From Leptolinea sp. UBA5366 (lineage in GTDB: Bacteria > Chloroflexota > Anaerolineae > Anaerolineales > Anaerolineaceae), in the NCBI GenBank assembly GCA_002407845.1, contig DHPK01000007.1:57018-86635 (forward strand): a stretch of 29,618 nt of DNA, given 5' to 3'. The translations under genes and the position numbers were made by a program. Position 1 is the stretch's first letter. Every line of letters starts with the position of its first letter. This document shows positions 24,041 to 29,618 of this stretch, one piece after another. The notes beneath the pieces are model-generated. The model saw only the letters and a list, made by a program, of their open reading frames with translations. It was not told the DNA's origin and made no database searches.

Positions 24041-24997
24041 ATGAGCGGACGCACAGTTATCGGAATCGATATTGGCGGCACAAAGACAGCCGCAGCCTTG
24101 GTCAGTGACGCAGGAACCATCTTGCAGCGTCTTGAAGTTCCCACCTGCCAAAAGGGATATCCGTCCGGATTCGAACAAATTTGCACCCTGATCAATCAGG
24201 AGAAAGCGATCGACCCTGTTTTGCCAATCAGCGGGATTGGCATCGGAATTCCTGCCGCTTTGGAGAGGAAGACGGACAGGATTTTATGGGCGCCGAACAT
24301 TCAGGGCTGGCGCGAGGTTGATTTGCGAAAAGACCTTGAAAAAGAATTCAATCTGCCGGTAAAAATTGAGTATGACGGGCACACTGCTGTTCTGGGGGAA
24401 TGGTGGATTGGCAAAGGGAGAGGACTGGAATCTATCGTTGACGTTGTCATCGGGACCGGGATCGGTTCGGGAGCAATTATCGACGGCAGCCTTATCCGCG
24501 GCCATGACCGATTGGCTGGCGCAATTGGCTGGCAGGCATTGACAACGGTCAGCCGAAGCAGTTCGGGCGCAAGCAGTCTCGGCTATTGGGAGAACCTCGC
24601 CGCTGGTCCGGGAATTGCCCGTTACGCGAATCGAATCTTAACTAAAGAAGAAAAGCGGTTTATTTCCCCTCAATCAGGCAAGGTAGACTCGAAAATGCTG
24701 TTCACTGCAGCCAGAAACGGTTATGCTCCAGCAGTGAAAGCGGCAAGTCGAATTGCAGAATGGCTCGGAATCGGAATTTCAAATATTGTATCCATGTTGA
24801 ACCCAGAAATGATTATTCTGGGAGGCAGCGTTGGCAGCGCATGTGAATTTTTGCTGCCTGAAATACAACACGCTGCCAATCTATACGCGCAGCCCATTTC
24901 CGCAGCTTCAGTCAAGTTAGTTCTGTCGGAGCTGGGAACTGACGCTGGTTTAGCTGGTGCGGCATTTGCGATCATCAGATCGTTTGACAACAAATAA
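24041..24997 (+). CDS. ROK-family sugar kinase (zinc-motif-lacking)
   Basis: Cytoplasmic ATP-dependent sugar kinase, 318 residues. Phosphate motif DIGGTKT at 10-16, catalytic-type Asp D112 in EYDGHTAVLGE, second phosphate loop GTGIGSG at 138-144, and a C-terminal adenosine motif MIILGGSVGSAC. Deviations: the ExGH segment reads GAIGW (160-164), and the zinc-binding CxCGxxGC is replaced by a Ser-rich SRSSSGASSLGYWE stretch (171-184). It therefore belongs to a subgroup without structural zinc and with a different sugar pocket. Probably phosphorylates the sugar imported by the downstream ABC system. The exact substrate (hexose, N-acetylhexosamine) is open. Confidence 0.88.
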   Translation: MSGRTVIGIDIGGTKTAAALVSDAGTILQRLEVPTCQKGYPSGFEQICTLINQEKAIDPVLPISGIGIGIPAALERKTDRILWAPNIQGWREVDLRKDLEKEFNLPVKIEYDGHTAVLGEWWIGKGRGLESIVDVVIGTGIGSGAIIDGSLIRGHDRLAGAIGWQALTTVSRSSSGASSLGYWENLAAGPGIARYANRILTKEEKRFISPQSGKVDSKMLFTAARNGYAPAVKAASRIAEWLGIGISNIVSMLNPEMIILGGSVGSACEFLLPEIQHAANLYAQPISAASVKLVLSELGTDAGLAGAAFAIIRSFDNK

Positions 24998-25014
24998 AAA
25001 TTTTGGAGGAAAAG

Positions 25015-26277
25015 ATGAAGAAAAGTATTGCTCTACTGATTGTCCTGGTGGCAATCGCAGCCTTATTCAATACAGCCTTTGCTAAGGAACTGAGCGGGGA
25101 AGTTCGGGTGCTGGTTCGCCCGGATGAAGGAGCCGTGTTTGAAAAGTATGTGCCTCTTTTCGAAGCGGAATCCGGCGTGAAAGTCGTCGTAGATTTCGTC
25201 AGCTGGGCTGACATCACGAGTAAAACGCTGACAACGCTTGCCAGCGGCGGCGGCGGATACGACGTCGTTATGATCCCGTCCGCTGACGCGACGAAACTGA
25301 TGGCAGGCGGCTGGTTCGAACCGATTAATGACATGATTGCTGGAGAAGAAGACCTCTGGCTGAAAACTGTCGTTGATTTCTATTCTGATACTGATGGCAA
25401 TCTGCTCGGTTTCCCGTGGTATTCCGGCGCATCCCACTGGATTTACAATAAAGCGATTTTGGATAAAGCGGGCGTCGATCCGGCAGGTCTGAAAACCTGG
25501 GACGACATTACGGCTGCTTGCGCGAAAGTGAAAGAAACCCAGGCAGGCGACTTCTGTCTGACGCCTTCCATCAAATATCCCGGAAACTTTTATTATGGGT
25601 GGGGCTCCATCACCAAAGCACATGGCGGAAAACTGTTTGATGATGAAGCAAATATCCTGTTTGATCAGGACCCGGCTACTTTGAAGGCGACAAAGTTCTA
25701 TGAAGACGGCGCAAAATTAGGCTATCTGAACCCGGCTGGCATCGGTTTGAGTGACTACGAAACCTTGATTGAATATGGAACCGGCAAGACCGCTTTCATG
25801 CTGAATTCAACCTGGTCAGCAACCCAGTCGATGACTAACAAAGAGCTTTCGAGCGTGACAGAAGACTCCTTCGCAATGCTCGTTCCGGGCAATGGGGAAT
25901 TCCTCAGTGACACTTATCTCTATGCCGGAGCATTTGGAATTCTCAAATCATCAGAGAACAAAGATGCTGCCAAAGCGTTTATCAAGTTCATCACCAGCGA
26001 CGATGCCCAAAAGGATCATGCGCTTTATGGCGGAAACCTGCCGACCCGCGTAGCTTTATTCACGGATGAAGACATTGCAAAATCCTGGAAAGGCTACGAT
26101 GTGCTCAGCGATCAGCTCAATTACGGCGGATTTGCTCCGAAAATTGAGTGGTTTGACGAATGGCGCATGGTTGCAGCAACTGCCATCCAGAACGTTGTAA
26201 AAGGCGAGATGACAGCTGAAGATGCATTAGCATGGCTCGCAAAAGAAACCGAACAAATTAAGGCAGACGCCGAATAA
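25015..26277 (+). CDS. Extracellular sugar-binding protein (CUT1 ABC transporter)
   Basis: SBP family 1 receptor, about 420 residues. Signal peptide MKKSIALLIVLVAIAALFN with cleavage likely after AFA (AFA|KELSG); no lipobox Cys, like the other binding protein in this window. The mature chain starts GEVRVLVRPDEGAVFEKYVPLFEAESGVKV, then VMIPSADATKLMAGGWFEPIND and FPWYSGASHWIYNKAILDKAGVD, typical of family 1. The start is the ATG with GGAGGA 4 bases upstream; a TTG 12 bases earlier overlaps that ribosome binding site. 17 bases after the kinase gene. Substrate not identifiable. Confidence 0.92.
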   Translation: MKKSIALLIVLVAIAALFNTAFAKELSGEVRVLVRPDEGAVFEKYVPLFEAESGVKVVVDFVSWADITSKTLTTLASGGGGYDVVMIPSADATKLMAGGWFEPINDMIAGEEDLWLKTVVDFYSDTDGNLLGFPWYSGASHWIYNKAILDKAGVDPAGLKTWDDITAACAKVKETQAGDFCLTPSIKYPGNFYYGWGSITKAHGGKLFDDEANILFDQDPATLKATKFYEDGAKLGYLNPAGIGLSDYETLIEYGTGKTAFMLNSTWSATQSMTNKELSSVTEDSFAMLVPGNGEFLSDTYLYAGAFGILKSSENKDAAKAFIKFITSDDAQKDHALYGGNLPTRVALFTDEDIAKSWKGYDVLSDQLNYGGFAPKIEWFDEWRMVAATAIQNVVKGEMTAEDALAWLAKETEQIKADAE

Positions 26278-26317
26278 CCGGCAATGAATCGGTTTCTACT
26301 TAAGTAAAAAAAACAAA

Positions 26318-26365
26318 CCGGATGGAGACTTATGCCAGCCCAAAACTGACAGAACCTCCATCCGG
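26318..26365. repeat. Intercistronic stem-loop, binding protein to permease
   Basis: CCGGATGGAG (26318-26327) and CTCCATCCGG (26356-26365), perfect 10-bp stem with a 28-base loop containing a small CAG/CTG pair. Located 40 bases after the binding-protein stop. No T-tract follows, so read-through into the permeases with reduced output is likely. Confidence 0.75.
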
Positions 26366-26400
26366 AACAAAGGTCAAAAAAGACAGGAAATCAGAATCGG

Positions 26401-27318
26401 ATGACGCTTAGAATTCGAGAGAAACGACACAGCATGTCCCATATAAAACGCGAAAACCTTCGGCTGGCAATCATCATGCTTGCCCCAATTTTTGTGATTT
26501 TAATGGCAGTTTCTGTCTATCCGCTGATTCGCTCCTTTGATATCAGCCTGCGGCTTTACAATCTGACCAAACCCGGGTTAGGCACCCCCTATATTGGTCT
26601 CGAAAACTACCGTTTTGTCCTGACGGATGCACGGTTTTGGCAGTCTGTGAAAGTGACCGCTGTTTTTGTCGTGATTTCCGTCACTTTTGTGATTGTCCTA
26701 AGCACCGCAATAGCGCTGCTGCTGAACTGCGAGTTCCGAGGGCGCGGAATCGTGCGGGCGTTAATGCTCGTCCCCTGGGCAATTCCGAACGTTGCAAACG
26801 GGCTGATGTGGCTCTGGATCCTGAACCCGTCCTATGGGGCGCTGAATGGACTGCTGAGCCAACTGGGGCTGATTGATCATTATATCGTGTGGCTCGGAGA
26901 TAAAAGGCTTGCACTGATCATGGTGATCTTAGCGGAAGCCTGGAAGGAAACACCGTTCATCATGCTGATGATCCTGGCTGCACTGCAGTCGATCCCAAAA
27001 GAAATGTATGAAGCAGCGCAGGTTGACGGTTCGCGATATTTCCAGACGCTGTTCAAGATCACGCTGCCGATGATCCGCCCGACGTTATTTGTGGCAATCA
27101 CATTGAGAACCATCTGGGCAATTAAGAGCTTTGACCTGATTTACACGCTGACTTCCGGCGGACCGGATAATGCAACCAGCACAATCGGTTATTACACCTA
27201 TCTCCGTTCTTTTATCTCAATGAACCTTGGCAGGGGATCCGCAGCTGCCTGGCTGATGACATTGGTGATGATCGGGCTGACGGTCTTATACCAGCGCGCA
27301 CTGTACATGGAGGAATAG
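26401..27318 (+). CDS. CUT1 sugar ABC transporter permease (MalF/UgpA-like)
   Basis: Six-helix permease, 305 residues from the first ATG. IIMLAPIFVILMAVSVYPLIRSF is helix 1; the EAA loop is YEAAQVDGSRYFQTLFKITLPMI. Two starts are possible: ATG at 26401 (AGGAAA 12 bases upstream) or ATG at 26434 (MSHIKREN); the shorter form matches family N-termini better, but neither has an ideal ribosome binding site. Its stop TAG is immediately followed by the ATG of the next permease. No ATPase gene in the cluster. Confidence 0.9.
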   Translation: MTLRIREKRHSMSHIKRENLRLAIIMLAPIFVILMAVSVYPLIRSFDISLRLYNLTKPGLGTPYIGLENYRFVLTDARFWQSVKVTAVFVVISVTFVIVLSTAIALLLNCEFRGRGIVRALMLVPWAIPNVANGLMWLWILNPSYGALNGLLSQLGLIDHYIVWLGDKRLALIMVILAEAWKETPFIMLMILAALQSIPKEMYEAAQVDGSRYFQTLFKITLPMIRPTLFVAITLRTIWAIKSFDLIYTLTSGGPDNATSTIGYYTYLRSFISMNLGRGSAAAWLMTLVMIGLTVLYQRALYMEE

Positions 27319-28209
27319 ATGAACCTCGCAAAGAAATCGACAAAAGTCAGGCTTTCGAAAGCCGTGAAAAAAGTCCTCTTTTGGCTGGCAATTCTGTTCC
27401 TGCTGTTTTGTGTCCTGGCTCCTTTTTATTGGATGGTTGTCTCCAGCATCTCCTATCAGGCTGAGCTGGCGCTGCGCCCGCCCCACTGGTTCCCAGAAGA
27501 GGTGACTTTTTCGCGCTATCAACAGATTTTTGAAGGATTCCGGACTGGTTTCGCGGACAATTCACCTGCAGCAAAATTCACCAGAGGGCTCTCGAACAGT
27601 TTCACCGTTGCCGGACTGACGACCCTGATCTGCATGGTTGCTGGTTGTATGGCTGCCTTTGCGCTGACCCGATTGGGCATCCCGCATGGCAGAACTTTAA
27701 TGATGATCATTTTGGGCTCCCAGATGCTGCCCGCGATCGTTATCATTATCCCGATCAACCTCCTTTTGCAGAAATACCATATGATCGACACAATCCAAGG
27801 TCTGGTTTTGCCTTATTGCGGATTAATGCTGCCGACAGTGACCTGGATTATGTATGGTTATTTCCTGTCAATCCCGCGGGAAATGGAGGAGGCAGCAATG
27901 ATTGACGGCTGTACAAAACTGCAGTCCTTCCTAAAAGTCGTGCTGCCGGTTTCAGGACCGGGTCTGGTCGCAGTAACCGCCTACACTTTTCTGTATTCCT
28001 GGAATGAATTTTTCATGGCGCTGACCCTCACCCAGACCAACACAAAAACGATTACCGTCACAATCACAGAATTTGCTTCTTTGTTCGGGACGGATTATGG
28101 TTTACTGGCGACCGGCGGCGTTATCGGATCAATCCCGCCGCTGATTGTCGCCTTTCTGTTACAGCGCTATCTTGTTGCCGGCTTGACTGCCGGATCAGTC
28201 AAAGGGTGA
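27319..28209 (+). CDS. CUT1 sugar ABC transporter permease (MalG-like)
   Basis: 296 residues, six helices. The N-terminus has a basic stretch (KKSTKVRLSKAVKK) then VLFWLAILFLLFCVLAPFYWMVVSS. The EAA loop reads EEAAMIDGCTKLQSFLKVVLPVSGPG. It starts directly after the upstream stop, with GGAGGA inside the upstream gene as ribosome binding site, hence tight coupling of the two permeases. Relative to many MalG proteins it has a longer first extracytoplasmic loop (FEGFRTGFADNSPAAKFTRGLS). Confidence 0.92.
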   Translation: MNLAKKSTKVRLSKAVKKVLFWLAILFLLFCVLAPFYWMVVSSISYQAELALRPPHWFPEEVTFSRYQQIFEGFRTGFADNSPAAKFTRGLSNSFTVAGLTTLICMVAGCMAAFALTRLGIPHGRTLMMIILGSQMLPAIVIIIPINLLLQKYHMIDTIQGLVLPYCGLMLPTVTWIMYGYFLSIPREMEEAAMIDGCTKLQSFLKVVLPVSGPGLVAVTAYTFLYSWNEFFMALTLTQTNTKTITVTITEFASLFGTDYGLLATGGVIGSIPPLIVAFLLQRYLVAGLTAGSVKG

Positions 28210-28227
28210 TCTAATAATTTGAAGCAC

Positions 28228-28243
28228 CGAAACATTTGTTTCG
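28228..28243. repeat. CGAAAC-N4-GTTTCG palindrome
   Basis: Perfect 6-bp arms around ATTT in the 68-base gap between permease and the first SIS gene. Could be a small mRNA hairpin or a regulator site. No promoter is obvious after it. Confidence 0.5.
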
Positions 28244-28277
28244 ATCGAACTAAATACATCTATCGTGGAGAGTACTT

Positions 28278-29030
28278 ATGTCAGCAGAACTATATTTTGA
28301 AAAAATTGAAAAGCAGCTGAACCAGCTCGGCAAGAATTCAATGCCGGACATTCTCAAAGCCGCAGAAGCGATGGCAAATTCAATCGCCGCAGACAGAGTT
28401 GTTTATTATTTCGGCTCCGGCCATTCCGTGATTCCTTGTCTGGATGTTTTCCCTCGCTACGGATCATTTTGCGGACTGCAGCCGATCCACAACACACCGC
28501 TGATGTGGCAAAACGTGATCGGGCCTGGAGGAACGCCAGAACTGCTTTGGATCGAACGGCAGGAAGGATATCTGCAAAATGTGTTGAAGTATTACGTTAT
28601 CAAACCGGAAGACACATTTATCGTCATTTCGCACGGCGGCTTGAACGCAGCGGCGATTGAATGCGCGATGATCGCAAAAGAACACGGCGCAACTGTGATT
28701 GCCCTGACCTCCATGCAAAATTACCACATGAATCCCGCGAAACACTCCTCCGGGAAAAAGCTCGCGGATGTCGCAGATATCGTGATCGACAACGGTGCAC
28801 CGCCGGAAGACAGCATTATTGAGATCGATGGCTGGGAATCACCAGTAGCCGCTTCATCAACGGTGACCTGCCTCACAATCTCGATGGCTCTTGTCGCGCA
28901 GACAGCCGCCAATCTGGCAAAACGCGGAATCGAAATTCCAACATTTGTTTCGCCGAACGTTGCAAAAACGCCGGATCACAACGAAAAAGTCTATCAAGCT
29001 TACGTCGATGTCCGCCGCAAGATTTACTAA
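28278..29030 (+). CDS. SIS-domain protein, COG4821/UPF0309-like, with degenerate phosphosugar loop
   Basis: A 250-residue single SIS (sugar isomerase) domain of the COG4821 type, a family of predicted phosphosugar-binding proteins without settled function. Seen: YYFGSGHS (46-50), VIALTS, the conserved HSSGKKLADVADIVIDNGAPPEDSIIEIDG and SSTVTCLTISMALVAQTAANLAKRGIEIPTF. The loop that in relatives reads SNSGRN is SHGGLN here (118-123), losing the Ser and Arg expected to hold the phosphate, and the segment after GSGHS also diverges. GGAGAG before ATG is a good ribosome binding site. It follows the permeases and precedes a second, canonical paralogue by 11 bases; possibly the two form a heteromer. 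Role inferred: processing or sensing of the phosphorylated import product. Confidence 0.82.
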   Translation: MSAELYFEKIEKQLNQLGKNSMPDILKAAEAMANSIAADRVVYYFGSGHSVIPCLDVFPRYGSFCGLQPIHNTPLMWQNVIGPGGTPELLWIERQEGYLQNVLKYYVIKPEDTFIVISHGGLNAAAIECAMIAKEHGATVIALTSMQNYHMNPAKHSSGKKLADVADIVIDNGAPPEDSIIEIDGWESPVAASSTVTCLTISMALVAQTAANLAKRGIEIPTFVSPNVAKTPDHNEKVYQAYVDVRRKIY

Positions 29031-29041
29031 ATAATCTGATA

Positions 29042-29618
29042 ATGAGAAAACAATTGCGCTTCTTTGATGAAATGATGCCGATCTTGCAAAAAGCGATTGA
29101 AACCCAGCGGGAAAAGCTTTTGGCTGCAGCGGAGCTGATCGCTGGCACGGTTCAAGCGGACCATCTGGTTTACGTATTTGGCGCTGGGCATGCTGGGATT
29201 CTCTCAGAAGAACTCAGTTATCGGGCTGGCGGCTTGGTTCCAGTTGTGCCGATTTTTCCGGATGGACTGACAACCATGGCAAGACCGGTTACCATCGAAA
29301 CGCAATTGGAAAGGATCAGCGGGTTAGGTCCGCTGATCCTTTCCGAATTTAGGGTTGAGCCAGAGTCGGTTCTGATCCTTCACTCAAATTCCGGCCGCAA
29401 TGCTGTCGTGGTAGAGATGGGCGAAAAAGCAAAAGAGCTAGGGCTGAAAGTCATCGCGCTGATCAATGTTTCGCAATGCACTGCCGCTCCATCGCTCCAC
29501 CCGCATGGACTGAAACTGATCGACGTTGCCGATATCGTGATTGACAATTGCGGCGCTTTCGGGGACGCCTGCATCGATTTAGGCGGTGGAAATGGGCCAG
29601 CCGGATCAACCAGCACCA
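29042..29618 (+). CDS. SIS-domain protein, COG4821/UPF0309-like (3' partial)
   Basis: 192 residues are visible and the frame runs off the right edge. It starts MRKQLRFFDEMMPILQKAIE and has the SIS glycine motif VFGAGHAG (47-50), EELSYRAGGLVPV, the canonical phosphosugar loop SNSGRN (115-120), then AKELGLKVIALINVSQ and DVADIVIDNCGAFGDACIDL. It is clearly a paralogue of the preceding gene but keeps the phosphate-binding residues the first one has lost. Ribosome binding site weak; 11 bases after the previous stop, so likely coupled. The C-terminal part and any following genes lie beyond the window. Confidence 0.82.
   Translation, partial: MRKQLRFFDEMMPILQKAIETQREKLLAAAELIAGTVQADHLVYVFGAGHAGILSEELSYRAGGLVPVVPIFPDGLTTMARPVTIETQLERISGLGPLILSEFRVEPESVLILHSNSGRNAVVVEMGEKAKELGLKVIALINVSQCTAAPSLHPHGLKLIDVADIVIDNCGAFGDACIDLGGGNGPAGSTST

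Noticed and set aside
1..29618. CRISPR arrays, insertion sequences, tRNA/rRNA genes, toxin-antitoxin or phage-defence loci
   Set aside because: No regularly spaced repeats, transposase motifs, tRNA-like cloverleaf or defence-related proteins were recognised in the window.

Overview
The window reads as a chromosomal segment of a strictly fermentative anaerobe with roughly 50% GC. The evidence is a fused AdhE, a class I hybrid-cluster protein (Hcp), a CIRCE-controlled groESL operon, several carbohydrate ABC transporters, and no respiratory genes. The GroEL sequence and gene mix recall Anaerolineae-type Chloroflexota, but a Clostridia-like or other anaerobic lineage cannot be excluded from sequence alone. 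There is no sign of phage, insertion sequence, CRISPR, tRNA or rRNA.

Layout. 1-1948: the end of a nucleoside/BMP-type ABC importer operon (two inner-membrane permeases overlapping by 4 bp), closed by a strong bidirectional terminator. 2068-3485 (minus): D-Ala-D-Ala ligase followed by a small mannose-6-phosphate-isomerase-like cupin. 3807-4223 (minus): small unknown membrane protein. 4550-5326: IclR-family regulator behind an intergenic region rich in inverted repeats. 5474-7423 (minus): groES-groEL with a textbook sigma-A promoter and a perfect CIRCE operator. 7757-8584: unknown eight-helix membrane protein. 8672-9418 trmD (plus) and 9415-10527 tgt (minus) are convergent tRNA-modification genes that share stop-codon bases. 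10563-13595 (minus): a CUT1 sugar ABC operon in the unusual order MalG-like permease, binding protein, MalF-like permease, with a hairpin between the last two. 13698-14093 (minus): FlK-like hotdog thioesterase. 14393-15994: CTP synthase. 16135-17772: hcp. 17885-20497 (minus): adhE with an upstream TGTGA-N6-TCACA box. 20805-23058 (minus): a ROK-family regulator overlapping an MFS sugar transporter gene.

23268-29618 (plus) is the most interesting region. It holds a GntR/HutC regulator, a ROK-family sugar kinase lacking the usual zinc motif, a sugar-binding protein, two permeases, and two tandem COG4821-type SIS-domain proteins, the second cut by the window edge. The genes are co-directional and closely spaced, so they probably form one operon. 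It would import a sugar or amino sugar, phosphorylate it with the ROK protein and process the phosphosugar with the SIS pair, under GntR control. The substrate is unknown. The first SIS protein has a degenerate phosphosugar loop while the second keeps the canonical one, suggesting division of labour or a heteromeric enzyme.

Neither CUT1 transporter cluster encodes an ATPase here, so a shared MsmK/UgpC-type ATPase elsewhere is likely. Both binding-protein genes are followed by strong intercistronic stem-loops without a T-tract, as expected where binding protein must be made in excess over permease.
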